Shown: positions 19,880 to 28,890 of the stretch, piece after piece
Layout: each line of letters starts with the position of its first letter
Position numbering within the stretch: position 1 is the first letter of the stretch
NCBI RefSeq assembly: GCF_964355755.1
Contig: NC_092672.1
Coordinates: 19,714,501-19,778,500, forward strand
Direction of reading: 5' to 3'
From: Antedon mediterranea
Taxonomy: Eukaryota > Echinodermata > Crinoidea > Comatulida > Antedonidae
DNA: 64,000 bases
The notes under the pieces: generated by a model
Databases searched by the model: none
What the model was told of the DNA's origin: nothing
Seen by the model: the letters and a program-made list of their open reading frames with translations, nothing else
Made by a program: the position numbers and the translations under genes

Positions 19880-21406
19880 ATGCCTAAGTCTGAATGTGTG
19901 CAATGCAGGGGCCAGCGTGCGACAGTCAAGTGGGACCGCCACTTGCTGTGCATTCACTGCCGCACCTGTAGCCAGGAGTCGCCGTGCGACATTTGTGTAC
20001 ATTGGACGGCTTCGCGGTTCCGGACGTTGCCTCGTCCGTCGGGGCGTGCGCGGGTGGTAGACCCCGCACCCGCGGAGGTTCAGGTGGAGCCCCCGGCCCC
20101 GCTAGTTGAAGAGATCGAAGCGCCGGAAGTTTTGCCGGACGCGCCTGCAACGGCCGCTGCGCCTCCACCGCAGAGTGGTACGCAGGACGAGGGTTTGTCC
20201 CCAGCCGTACTGGAGGCCATCGCAGCAGCGGTGCGAGCTCTACCGAGGGAGGCTGTGCCTTCGGCATCCTCGCTTAATTATCCCCCTGTGCCAGTACTGC
20301 CTCCGCAGTACTTTCAAGGTCAAGGGACGCACCCATCGCCGGATGCCGGTGGGTACGACAGTGATAGGACCATGACCTCGCTGCCTAGTGAGGAGCGCTC
20401 CGAGGTTGCACAGGGTGGAGACGGTTTGCAGGCTCTGGTCAATCGTGTGGTTCCTGCTGTACTTTCGTACATTGGAGTGGAGTACGCTTTTGACGCGCCG
20501 ACGCCCGCGCCGGCTTCGAAGAGGTACTCTACCTTTGGAGTGCGTGCTCCATTGAAGCGGGTCACGACCTGTCCAGTTGCGCCGCTGGATCCCGAACTGG
20601 TCGCTAGGGTTGAGGCTATAGCGAAGGAGCCTAAGACCCGTAGAGCTGCTCCTCAAGATCTAGCAGCAGCCTTCCCGCTTCCGCAGGATCAGTTTCTACG
20701 ATATATATCGGCACCACCGATCCCGGATGCAGCGAAAGAACGCGCGCGCGAGGATCAAGGTCTCGACGCCAATGGCAGATTTCTGTCTCCTTCGGCCGCT
20801 AAGACTGAGGAGGCGCTAATCGCGGTCGACCGTGGCGCACGCGAGACGTTACGCACGGTCTCGATGTCGGGCTACCTTTTGTCATTCCTCGCGGATCCGG
20901 ACCATCCACAGCACCTTGACGCGGACGTGATCTGCTTGCTTCAGCAGATTACGGGCCTGGTCGCGGACCAACAAGCGACTATTGCAATGACCTCGGCCGC
21001 CGCGCGGAGGGTCAATTGCCTCCAGGCCACGGACATCGCGCCCGCGCACTACCGCCGCTTCACAACTAGCGAGGCGTTCGGTGCTGTGGATCTCTTCTAC
21101 GGTAATTTCGCCGAGAAGGAAGATAAGTGGGCTCGTGAGCGAGAGGCACGTCGCGAGACAAGATCGCGTTTTCCGAAACGCCAGGCGAGCCGTTCGCACT
21201 CGCGTCCAAAGCCTCCAGCCCCACTGCCGGTGGTGCCATCGCGTACTGTCTCACAACCGCCGCCGTCGGTCCATATTCAGTCTGAGGTTGGGCAGACTCC
21301 TGGGCCGTCGCGACCCCGTAATTCCCGCCCCGCGCGTGGCGGTAAGCCGGGTAGGGGAGCACGTCGGGACCGCGGTTCGCGACGAGGTGGCCGCAGGTAC
21401 CGGTGA
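19880..21406 (+). CDS. DIRS element 1 ORF1 (Gag-like, 508 aa)
   Basis: Probable structural or nucleic-acid-binding protein of the retrotransposon particle. The N-terminus (residues ~5-45) is Cys-rich: ECVQC, then LCIHCRTC and PCDIC, a zinc-binding pattern conserved in element 2. A Pro/Ala-rich linker follows, then a conserved core with YDSDRTMTSL, GYLLSFLADPDHP, DQQATI, RRFTTS and KEDKWAREREARRETR, and a basic Arg-rich tail. The ATG at 19880 is chosen because it aligns with the first ATG of element 2 (MPK start in both; 508 and 509 aa). The frame is open further upstream only by way of non-ATG codons. The RT frame overlaps its end in the +1 frame. Confidence 0.88.
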   Translation: MPKSECVQCRGQRATVKWDRHLLCIHCRTCSQESPCDICVHWTASRFRTLPRPSGRARVVDPAPAEVQVEPPAPLVEEIEAPEVLPDAPATAAAPPPQSGTQDEGLSPAVLEAIAAAVRALPREAVPSASSLNYPPVPVLPPQYFQGQGTHPSPDAGGYDSDRTMTSLPSEERSEVAQGGDGLQALVNRVVPAVLSYIGVEYAFDAPTPAPASKRYSTFGVRAPLKRVTTCPVAPLDPELVARVEAIAKEPKTRRAAPQDLAAAFPLPQDQFLRYISAPPIPDAAKERAREDQGLDANGRFLSPSAAKTEEALIAVDRGARETLRTVSMSGYLLSFLADPDHPQHLDADVICLLQQITGLVADQQATIAMTSAAARRVNCLQATDIAPAHYRRFTTSEAFGAVDLFYGNFAEKEDKWAREREARRETRSRFPKRQASRSHSRPKPPAPLPVVPSRTVSQPPPSVHIQSEVGQTPGPSRPRNSRPARGGKPGRGARRDRGSRRGGRRYR

Positions 21407-21443
21407 CGTGCAGGCGAGGTCCGTGCCGTCGGGGGCCGGACCA

Positions 21444-23453
21444 GTGGGAGGTCGTCTCCTACGGTTCGTCCGAGAGTGGGAGAAGCTGATGGTAGACAGC
21501 TGGATTCTCTCCACACTAAGCTACGGCTACCGCATAGAATTCACGAGCCCTCCAGTGTGTGGAGGTCCTCGTCCGACCACAATCCCCAAAGATCCAATAA
21601 AGCAACGAGCGCTTATGGACGGGATTGCCGCGCTGCTCCAAAAAGGAGCCGTAGTAAGGGTCGAAGAACATCATGCGGGCTCGGGCCACGAATCAACCGT
21701 ATTCTTAACCGAGAAGTCCTCGGGGGACTGGCGACCAATTTTAAATCTAAAACGTCTGAACAAGCGATTTATTCGGCCCCGCAGGTTTCGGATGGAGACA
21801 GTCTCATCGATCCTGTTAGGGCTAAGACGAGGAGACTGGGCCGCGTCGATAGATTTAAAGGATGCGTACTTTCACGTACCAATCGCAAAAGAAGACCAAC
21901 GTTGGTTGCGGTTTCGAATCAACAATTGTCTTTACCAGTTCGTCGCGATGCCGTTCGGCCTGTCAACGGCCCCGCGCGTGTTCACGCGCATAGTTCGGGC
22001 GCTCGGTGCGTTCTTTCACAAGCACGGCATTCGCATATTCATGTATCTAGACGACTGGTTAATCGTGGCTCAGTCCAAGGACCGGCTGGTGAGCAGTCTC
22101 AATTTCGTCCTTCTCGTAACGGAACGCGTAGGGTTCATTGTGAACCGGGAGAAGTCGTGCCTGGTGCCGACTCAGCATCCCATTTATCTCGGAGCGCAGA
22201 TAGATCTCGTGTCGGGCAGAGTGTGCCCCTCACAAAAACGAGTAACCAAAGCCCTTGCTGCTATACAAGGCCTGATTACCGCTTCCGCTCCGACGGCATA
22301 CGACTGGCTGAGAACGCTAGGTTTCCTAGCCAGCTTTGTAGATCTAGTTCCGTTTTGTCGGCTACGGATGCGGCCGCTGCAACTTCATCTGTTAGCCTTC
22401 TACCGGCCAGGTTCAGACTCATTAGACAAAGTGGTCCCGATGTCGGCGTTCATTGTAACGCACCTCCAATGGTGGCTAACGGACGGCCGATTGTTAGTGG
22501 GCAGATCAATTCAGAGATCAATTCCGGACACCCGAATAGAAACGGACGCGTCCGAAGCGGGTTGGGGCGGTTGCTCCAACCAAAGTCACGTCTCCGGCGT
22601 TTGGAGTGCCGAGGAGGCGTTAGCCCACATCAATCTCTTAGAACTTTGGGCAGTAGACCGAACGTTGAAAGCGCTACTTCCAAACATAGGAAATTCACAC
22701 GTCCATGTCTGCTCGGACAACACAACCGTGGTCGCGTACATCAACCGACAAGGAGGCACGAAGTCTCCGACTCTTTGCTACCACACATGGACGCTCATAC
22801 ACTGGTGCATCGCGCACAGAATAACGCTGACTGCATCGCATATTCCGGGCAGCCACAACGTAGTCGCGGACACGCTGTCCCGACTCGCTTTACGCCCGAC
22901 CGAATGGCGTCTGTTGCCGAGCATAGCCACCCAAGTATTCGACCACTTCGGACGGCCGCACATAGACCTGTTTGCGACGTCAGAGAACACGCAGCTCCCG
23001 ACGTTCTGCAGTCGATTCCGGGATGCACGTGCGTGGGCGGTGGATGCCCTGTCCATGTCATGGGACGGTTTATGGGCGTACGCGTTCCCGCCAATATCGA
23101 TCATACCAATAGTTCTGACTCACATTCAGCGCTTCCGATGCCGAGTTCTGTTGATCGCACCGTTCTGGCCTCGACAAGCGTGGTATCCGCTTCTTGCCAG
23201 TCTTCTTTACGATCACCCGCTGCGTCTTCCGGTCCGCGCGGATCTACTGACGCAAAATCGTGCGAGGTTCTCGACGATCAATCTACAATCCCTGAACCTG
23301 ACTGTTTGGCCATTGTCAGGGATCAGCTCAGAGACTCGGGCATTCCGGACGGCCCAGCCGCCCTGGCGGCCAAATCTAGAAGAGAGTCGACTCTCACTGT
23401 CTACAACAGCCGTCTACGACACTTCTTTCGCTGGTGCAGACAAGATAACATAG
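21444..23453 (+). CDS. DIRS element 1 RT / RNase H / methyltransferase-like polyprotein (~669 aa)
   Basis: Makes the cDNA of the element. RT: motifs GDWRPILNLKRLNK, DLKDAYFHVPI, MPFGLSTAPRVFT and the catalytic FMYLDDWLI (YLDD at ~residue 201). RNase H: ETDASEAGWGG (~371), LLELWAV, SDNTTVVAYINRQGG and HIPGSHNVVADTLSR. The C-terminal part (HIDLFATSENTQLP..AVDALSMSWD) occupies the place of the methyltransferase-like domain described for DIRS1 elements. No ATG lies at the start: the frame is open from 21081 through the end of ORF1, and the first codon aligned with element 2 is a GTG (21444). Translation by +1 frameshift, reinitiation or a non-AUG start is possible. The start is therefore approximate. 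Confidence 0.9.
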   Translation: MGGRLLRFVREWEKLMVDSWILSTLSYGYRIEFTSPPVCGGPRPTTIPKDPIKQRALMDGIAALLQKGAVVRVEEHHAGSGHESTVFLTEKSSGDWRPILNLKRLNKRFIRPRRFRMETVSSILLGLRRGDWAASIDLKDAYFHVPIAKEDQRWLRFRINNCLYQFVAMPFGLSTAPRVFTRIVRALGAFFHKHGIRIFMYLDDWLIVAQSKDRLVSSLNFVLLVTERVGFIVNREKSCLVPTQHPIYLGAQIDLVSGRVCPSQKRVTKALAAIQGLITASAPTAYDWLRTLGFLASFVDLVPFCRLRMRPLQLHLLAFYRPGSDSLDKVVPMSAFIVTHLQWWLTDGRLLVGRSIQRSIPDTRIETDASEAGWGGCSNQSHVSGVWSAEEALAHINLLELWAVDRTLKALLPNIGNSHVHVCSDNTTVVAYINRQGGTKSPTLCYHTWTLIHWCIAHRITLTASHIPGSHNVVADTLSRLALRPTEWRLLPSIATQVFDHFGRPHIDLFATSENTQLPTFCSRFRDARAWAVDALSMSWDGLWAYAFPPISIIPIVLTHIQRFRCRVLLIAPFWPRQAWYPLLASLLYDHPLRLPVRADLLTQNRARFSTINLQSLNLTVWPLSGISSETRAFRTAQPPWRPNLEESRLSLSTTAVYDTSFAGADKIT

Positions 23454-24334
23454 ACCCTAAGGCGATATCCTTGGGTCAGATCTGCGCGTTTCTGCATTAC
23501 CTGTACGAGTCAGGCTTGCAAGTGCGCACGGTGTCAGGCTACCGGTCCGCGATTGCGGCCATTACGCCGCCATTCAAGGATGGCTCGACGGTTTCAACTT
23601 CCGCAGTAATCACGCAGTTGTTGCGCGGTATGTTCAGAGAGCGACCTCCGTCTAAGGTCTTAGTTCCACGTTGGGACGTCAACGTCGTTCTATCCGCACT
23701 CACTCGCCCGCCATTTGAGCCAATGAGCAAGGCTTCATTATACAATCTTTCGCTTAAGACAGCGTTTCTGGTGGCGTTGTCCTCATGTAAACGCCGAGGC
23801 GAGCTACATGCGCTCACGCTAGAGCCAGGCCATATAAGATTCGAGCGTGGCGGAGTTCGGTTAATATTCAGGAAGGACTTTCTGGCCAAGTCCCAGACGT
23901 TAAATTTTTCGCCGCCGGCTGTGTTCGTTCCATCAATGTCCGCATTCTCGGGGGTAGTAGAGGACAAATTCTGGTGCCCGGTAAGAGCACTCAAATTCTA
24001 CATCCACCGTACAGAGACGTTGCGAGAGGGTATATCTCACTTATTCGTCACATCGGTGCCCCCGTATCGGCCGGCCGCAAAATCCACGATTGCTAACTGG
24101 GTCGTGGCAGCGATTCGGGCCGCTTATGAGTCATCCAGCACTTTGCCGCCGGCACATATGCATGAGGTGCGGGGTGTTGCTACATCCTGGGCGTTGTACG
24201 CTGGCGTTGCTGTATCAGACATTATGACAGCGGCTTGGTGGCGGACACAGTCTACGTTTACTGCGCATTATTTAAGGGACATTTCTGCAACCATGGCGCC
24301 AGTAGCAGCAGCAGTGCTAAAGCCTAGGTTATAG
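23138..24334 (+). CDS. DIRS element 1 tyrosine recombinase (398 aa)
   Basis: Would integrate the circular DNA intermediate by site-specific recombination. Core-binding region: LTVYNSRLRHFFRWC and GYRSAIAAITPPF. Catalytic domain: SCKRRGELHAL (catalytic Arg ~residue 219-220), HEVRG (His-x-x-Arg, 342-345), AAWW and the tyrosine in TAHYLRD (378). It overlaps the 3' end of the RT frame by ~315 bp in the +2 frame. The ATG at 23138 is chosen because the equivalent ATG exists in element 2 at 28566 and gives the same length, 398 aa, in both. The frame is open far upstream, but that part only shadows the RT frame. Confidence 0.88.
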   Translation: MPSSVDRTVLASTSVVSASCQSSLRSPAASSGPRGSTDAKSCEVLDDQSTIPEPDCLAIVRDQLRDSGIPDGPAALAAKSRRESTLTVYNSRLRHFFRWCRQDNIDPKAISLGQICAFLHYLYESGLQVRTVSGYRSAIAAITPPFKDGSTVSTSAVITQLLRGMFRERPPSKVLVPRWDVNVVLSALTRPPFEPMSKASLYNLSLKTAFLVALSSCKRRGELHALTLEPGHIRFERGGVRLIFRKDFLAKSQTLNFSPPAVFVPSMSAFSGVVEDKFWCPVRALKFYIHRTETLREGISHLFVTSVPPYRPAAKSTIANWVVAAIRAAYESSSTLPPAHMHEVRGVATSWALYAGVAVSDIMTAAWWRTQSTFTAHYLRDISATMAPVAAAVLKPRL

Positions 24335-24410
24335 GTATGTACACTTCACTTGCTCTGCTTTTTGTTAACTTACTCCCACCGCCGACTAGTTCTAGTCCGG
24401 TGCTAATCTG

Positions 24411-24508
24411 GCTATTGTCGGTTTATACAGGTAAGCTAGGCACGATATAGACTACACAAACCAGTAGTGGTGTTAGTAGTCTATGAGTGCTAGCTTACCT
24501 GTATAAAC
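24411..24508 (+). repeat. Internal complementary region of DIRS element 1
   Basis: Contains GCTATTGTCGGTTTATACAG..GGCACGATATAGAC, the complement of the left end, joined directly to TACACAAACCAGTAGTGG..GCTAGCTTACC, the complement of the right end. In the DIRS1 model such a region templates completion of the ends and formation of the circular intermediate. Confidence 0.92.
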
Positions 24509-24540
24509 TCCCTCCCGCCGTCCCCGCAGTCAAGTACGCG

Positions 24541-24699
24541 GAAAATGATGACGGTGGTACGTTGGTACGTTCCCACATGAGGGCGTGGTTGCGGACGGGT
24601 CCATTATAATACAGGGGTGTTCCAGGAACTTTTCACTTTCGTATCTAAGCCCTCCCTCTGGAGAGCACGGGCTATTGTCGGTTTATACAGGTAAGCTAG
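24541..24699 (-). repeat. Right inverted terminal repeat of DIRS element 1
   Basis: Inverse complement of 19325-19483 over 159 bp. The element extends 37 bp further to 24736 (ending TGGTTTGTGTA). Confidence 0.93.
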
Positions 24700-24736
24700 C
24701 ACTCATAGACTACTAACACCACTACTGGTTTGTGTA

Positions 24737-24800
24737 ATTTAATGTATACGTTAGTTTTACTTTGTTGTTTGTAGGTATAGTAATCATTTTGACATACTGT
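24737..24800. other. 64-bp strip of host sequence between two DIRS elements
   Basis: ATTTAATGTATACGTTAG to TTTTGACATACTGT matches 17494-17556 and about 54183-54253, in the duplicated ankyrin locus. It is the remnant of locus copy A left between the two insertions, and it shows that the elements went into two separate sites rather than arising as a tandem duplication. Confidence 0.9.
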
Positions 24801-24816
24801 GTCTATATCGTGCCTA

Positions 24817-24985
24817 GCTTACCTGGATAAACCAACATAAGCCTCTCTCTCCGACGAGAGGTAAACATTACGAAAAGAAGAACATTAATAACATTAATTT
24901 TTCCCCACCCCCGTCGGATAATGGATCAGTCCGCCACCAGTACGCCCTCAAGTGAGACACACCCACTTATCATCGTCATCATTTC
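24817..24985 (+). repeat. Left inverted terminal repeat of DIRS element 2
   Basis: 169 bp from GCTTACCTGGATAAACC to CGTCATCATTTC, complementary to 29960-30128 without visible mismatch. The last bases (GTCATCATTTC) are also shared with the inner end of the element 1 repeat. Confidence 0.93.
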
Positions 24986-25292
24986 TTTTCGTAACGTCGT
25001 TGTGTACGTACGTCTTTTTCTGAACACATTCCTGGAATTCCTGAGGAATTTGCGATAAAGACTTTTATACTGTAGACTGGAAGAGAAGAATAGGGCAAGA
25101 AAACGAAGCTAAGTGTAGTAGATCGTTATCTTGTGGTTGGATACGTTTAGAATCGTTACCCTTGGCTAGTTGCCAGGAGTTAAAATTTAGCGTTGTAAGC
25201 CGTTATCCAGAGTGTTTCACCTGGATAGAAATACTGGAAGATCTTTTGTTGTTCGTTAGGCTAGTGGGTAGAAGTAGGTCTGTTAGATCACC

Positions 25293-26822
25293 ATGCCTAA
25301 GCAGGAGTGTGTTAAATGTGGGGGTCCCCGCTCTACCGTGAAGTGGGACCGCCACTTGGAGTGCATACATTGCCGCACGTGTACCGAGTTGTCGCCGTGC
25401 GATGTTTGTGTCCGCTGGACACCGTCCAAGTTCAAATCGCTCCCTAAGCCTAAGGAGCGCACGGAAGCTGTACCACCTCCGGAGGTGGGTACCGCCGATA
25501 CGGCAGGCCCTCCTGCCGTCGCGCCGGAAGTTAGCCTTCCAGATATGCCTGCACCGGCTGCGGCCTCTGCGGTTCCGGGGGTGAATGAGATTTCTCCGGG
25601 GTTACTGCAAGCCATTGTTGCAGCTGTGAGAGCTCTGCCGAGGGATGAGCCTGAGGTACCCTCTCAGATTAGACCTCCTCCCCATATTCCATACATTGAT
25701 GTTGGCCCACAGCAGACCTCGTTTTTCGATGGTTCGTCCGTCCGGCAAAGGGATTACGATAGTGACAGGACGATGGCCTCGCTCTCTGACGATGATAGAG
25801 ATAGCTTACGAGAGCAGGCCGGGCCAGGGGAGGAAGGTCTGCAGGCGCTAGTTATGCGGACGGTCCCCGCGGTGCTGTCCTTTCTCGGCGTCGATTTCAC
25901 GTATCGCGAGCCTAAGCATACTCCTTCGTCTAAGCGGTTTTCCACTTTTGGCGTACGCACGCCCTTTAAGAAGGTATCTTCGTGCCCGGTTACGCCTCTC
26001 GATCCAGAACTTGTGGAACGTGTGGAGCTGATCGCTAAGGAGTCCAAGATTCGTAGGCCTATGCCTTATAGCCTGTCATCGGCTTTTCCGGTGCCGCAGA
26101 AACAATTCGAACTGTACATCGCGGCGCCGAGCGTCCCGGAGGCAGCAAAGGAACGGGTCCGTGAGGACCAGAACCTGGACCCGTCCAGGACTAATTTTTT
26201 GAAGCCTTCGGAATCCCGGACAGAGGACGTCCTTACGTCCGTCGACAGGGCCGCACGCGAGACGCTTAGAGCCGCCTCTATGGCCGGGTACTTGCTATCC
26301 TTTCTGGCTGATCCAGAACATCCGCCCCAGGGCGATTCGGACGTGATAGCTCTACTACAGCAGATCATGGGCCTGGTTGTTGATCAACAGGCAACGATCT
26401 CATTATCTGCGGCCGCGGCCCGTCGCGTTAACGTCTTGGGTGCAACTGACATCGCACCGACCGATTTCCGTAGGTTTACTACGTCTGACTCCTTCGGGGC
26501 GCAGGACTTGTTCTTTGGCTCCTTCTCACAGAAGGAGGATAAATGGGCTCGTGAGAGGGAAGCTCGTCGGGAGACAAGGGCGCGCTTCCCGCAAAAACGC
26601 CGAGCTAGCAATTCACGCTCAAGGACAGCCGCACGACCGCCGCCTGTCCCTGCTGCTCCTCAGCAGATGCAGCCTCCCCCGCCGCCACCGGCTCAGCCTA
26701 TGCAAAGTCAGGCTTCTACATCAAGACAGGCTTCACACCCCCCTCGCGGAATGCGAAATAGGGGTGGCAAAGGCAACACCAACAGGAGTGGTCGCCGGTA
26801 TTATAATGTGAAGCGCCGGTGA
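25293..26822 (+). CDS. DIRS element 2 ORF1 (Gag-like, 509 aa)
   Basis: Counterpart of element 1 ORF1. Cys-rich N-terminus with ECVKC, ECIHCRTC and PCDVC; Pro-rich linker; conserved core with YDSDRTMASL, GYLLSFLADPEHP, DQQATISLSAAAARRVN, RRFTTSDSFGA and KEDKWAREREARRETR; C-terminal Pro/Gln stretch and Arg/Gly-rich basic tail, consistent with nucleic acid binding. The ATG at 25293 (MPKQEC) is the first in frame. The RT frame is closed by a TGA at 26809-26811, so the frames share only 26812-26822 before the ORF1 stop. Confidence 0.9.
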   Translation: MPKQECVKCGGPRSTVKWDRHLECIHCRTCTELSPCDVCVRWTPSKFKSLPKPKERTEAVPPPEVGTADTAGPPAVAPEVSLPDMPAPAAASAVPGVNEISPGLLQAIVAAVRALPRDEPEVPSQIRPPPHIPYIDVGPQQTSFFDGSSVRQRDYDSDRTMASLSDDDRDSLREQAGPGEEGLQALVMRTVPAVLSFLGVDFTYREPKHTPSSKRFSTFGVRTPFKKVSSCPVTPLDPELVERVELIAKESKIRRPMPYSLSSAFPVPQKQFELYIAAPSVPEAAKERVREDQNLDPSRTNFLKPSESRTEDVLTSVDRAARETLRAASMAGYLLSFLADPEHPPQGDSDVIALLQQIMGLVVDQQATISLSAAAARRVNVLGATDIAPTDFRRFTTSDSFGAQDLFFGSFSQKEDKWAREREARRETRARFPQKRRASNSRSRTAARPPPVPAAPQQMQPPPPPPAQPMQSQASTSRQASHPPRGMRNRGGKGNTNRSGRRYYNVKRR

Positions 26823-26862
26823 CGGCCCGGGGACGCCCGTCCCTCCAAGCGAGGGCGGGCAG

Positions 26863-28890
26863 GTGGGGGGTCGCTTGAAACGGTTTTCACGGGTTTGGGA
26901 GACCCTGACCACAGACAGATGGGTTCTCTCCACCGTGACACACGGGTATCGTATCGAATTCTCGAGCCCTCCGGTGAGCGGAGGTGCCCGGCACACGAGG
27001 ATTCCGTCAGAGCCGGAAAAGAGTCAAGCGCTCATGACGGGCCTCGAAGCACTGCTCCAGAAAGGAGCTGTGGTGCATGTTCAAAAGGAACAACTTACGA
27101 TCTCGGGACACGAATCCACCGTTTTCCTCGCCCAGAAAAAATCGGGCGATTGGCGACCCATCCTAAACCTCAAAAGTCTGAACAAGCGGTACATCCGGCC
27201 CCGCAGGTTCAGGATGGAGACTGTCTCATCTATCCTGTTGGGGCTAAGACGAGGGGACTGGGCAGCCACAATAGACTTGAAAGACGCGTACTTTCACGTG
27301 CCTATTGCGCAAGAGCACCAGAGTTGGCTGCGCTTCCGCATTCACGATCAGGTATACCAATTCGTAGCTCTGCCGTTCGGCCTCTCAACGGCCCCACGAG
27401 TGTTTACTCGTCTAGTGAGAACCCTGGCGGCGTTCTTTCATCAACACGGCATCAGAGTATTCATGTACTTAGACGATTGGTTGATCGTGGCCCAGTCCAG
27501 GGACCAGCTGCTGAGCAGCTTATCTTTTGTCCGCCTCGTGACGGAACAAGCAGGGTTCATAATAAACGAGGAGAAGTCATGTCTTCACCCTTCTCAGAAC
27601 CCTCTGTATCTCGGAGCCCAAATAAATTTGGTTACGGGCCGTGCGTGCCCATCCATCGAGCGTGTGGCCAAGGCAAGAACTGCAGTGCTACATCTTATCA
27701 ATGCTCAGGCTCCGACGGCGTACGACTGGCTACGCACCTTGGGGTCACTGGCCAGCTTCGTCGCCCTCGTTCCGTTCTGCCGGTTAAGGATGCGGCCTCT
27801 ACATCTGCACCTTCTGGCAGCATACCGCCCAAGATCAGACTCTCTACACAAAGTGGTTCCAACGAATGCGTTCATTATCTCGCATCTCGAATGGTGGCTC
27901 GTGGAAGACAGGTTACTTGTGGGCACACCTATACAAAGGTCAATTCCGGATGTCCGTGTGGAAACGGACGCATCCGAAGTAGGCTGGGGCGGTCACATAC
28001 CGTCTCCGGACATTCGCGTCTCCGGCCTCTGGTCGCCCGAGGAGACGCGCGCCCACATCAACCTGCTCGAACTTTGGGCAGTCGAGCGCTCGTTGGAGGC
28101 TCTTCTTCCCCATCTGGCAAATCGCCATGTTCTCGTCAATTCCGACAACACAACCGTCGTGGCATACATAAACAGGCAAGGGGGTACACGGTCCCCCACG
28201 CTATGTTGCCACACGTGGACGTTGCTAATGTGGTGTATAAGACACAACATCCAACTGTCAGCGGCCCACATTGCGGGTCGTCTGAACATAGTGGCGGACG
28301 CACTGTCCCGTCCACTTCTACGTCCTACGGAATGGCGTCTTCTTCCAATAATCGCCACCCAGATCTTCAACCACTTTGGGCGGCCCCATGTAGATCTGTT
28401 TGCGACGTCAGGCAACACGCAGCTCCCGACGTTCTGCAGTCGATATCGGGATGCACATGCGTGGGCGGTGGATGCCCTGTCCATACCATGGGACAACCTT
28501 TGGGCATATGCCTTTCCACCGATTTCAATACTGCCACTGGTCCTGACGCACATTCAGCGCCATCAATGCCGAGTCCTACTAATAGCGCCGTATTGGCCCA
28601 GGCAGCCGTGGTTTCCACTGCTTCTAGGCCTTCTGTACGATCAGCCGTTACGTCTTCCGATTCGGAACGACTTGCTGACGCAGGGCCGAGCTCGGTTTGC
28701 TCTACCGAACCTCATATCCCTCGACCTGACTGTATGGCCATTGTCAGGGATCGTTTCAGAGACTCAGGCATTCCAGATGGTCCGGCCGCCCTCGCGCCGA
28801 AATCCCGACGGGAATCCACTCTTGCTGTCTACAATAGCCGATTTAAACACTTTTTCGAATGGTGCAAGCGCCAGAAGACCGACCCTATGA
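26863..28890 (+). CDS. DIRS element 2 RT / RNase H / methyltransferase-like polyprotein (675 aa)
   Basis: Reverse transcriptase and RNase H for cDNA synthesis. RT motifs: GDWRPILNLKSLNK, DLKDAYFHVPI, LPFGLSTAPRVFT and the catalytic FMYLDDWLI (YLDD ~202). RNase H: ETDASEVGWGG, SDNTTVVAYINRQGG and VADALSRP. The C-terminal methyltransferase-like part starts at HVDLFATSGNTQLP and contains AYAFPPISILP. The first codon given is GTG (26863), aligned with the GTG at 21444 in element 1; the first ATG in frame comes only just before the RT core (LMTGLEALL). The frame is +1 relative to ORF1, as in element 1. Confidence 0.9.
   Translation: MGGRLKRFSRVWETLTTDRWVLSTVTHGYRIEFSSPPVSGGARHTRIPSEPEKSQALMTGLEALLQKGAVVHVQKEQLTISGHESTVFLAQKKSGDWRPILNLKSLNKRYIRPRRFRMETVSSILLGLRRGDWAATIDLKDAYFHVPIAQEHQSWLRFRIHDQVYQFVALPFGLSTAPRVFTRLVRTLAAFFHQHGIRVFMYLDDWLIVAQSRDQLLSSLSFVRLVTEQAGFIINEEKSCLHPSQNPLYLGAQINLVTGRACPSIERVAKARTAVLHLINAQAPTAYDWLRTLGSLASFVALVPFCRLRMRPLHLHLLAAYRPRSDSLHKVVPTNAFIISHLEWWLVEDRLLVGTPIQRSIPDVRVETDASEVGWGGHIPSPDIRVSGLWSPEETRAHINLLELWAVERSLEALLPHLANRHVLVNSDNTTVVAYINRQGGTRSPTLCCHTWTLLMWCIRHNIQLSAAHIAGRLNIVADALSRPLLRPTEWRLLPIIATQIFNHFGRPHVDLFATSGNTQLPTFCSRYRDAHAWAVDALSIPWDNLWAYAFPPISILPLVLTHIQRHQCRVLLIAPYWPRQPWFPLLLGLLYDQPLRLPIRNDLLTQGRARFALPNLISLDLTVWPLSGIVSETQAFQMVRPPSRRNPDGNPLLLSTIADLNTFSNGASARRPTL

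Larger units (their letters stand above)
19312..24736 (+). mobile_element. Complete DIRS1-like tyrosine-recombinase retrotransposon, element 1 (5425 bp)
   Basis: Starts GTCTATATCGTGCC and ends TGGTTTGTGTA. It carries ORF1, an overlapping RT/RNase H frame, an overlapping tyrosine recombinase frame, 159-bp inverted terminal repeats that I read as identical, and an internal complementary region joining complements of both ends. That set defines DIRS1-type elements, which integrate by recombinase action and leave no target duplication. The paralogous empty site (GGTTATCTAATGTATACG at about 17487 and 54177) shows that insertion was between GGTT and AT with nothing gained or lost. GC content is visibly higher than the surroundings. 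It appears intact. Confidence 0.95.

Noticed and set aside
20240-20656. Antisense frames within DIRS ORF1 (several, also 25283-26368)
   Set aside because: GC-rich sense coding DNA leaves antisense frames open; no motifs.
21476-23137. Upstream part of the long recombinase frame in DIRS element 1 (and 26895-28565 in element 2)
   Set aside because: It is a shadow of the RT frame; the peptide has no domain, starts at a non-ATG codon, and conservation there follows the RT frame.
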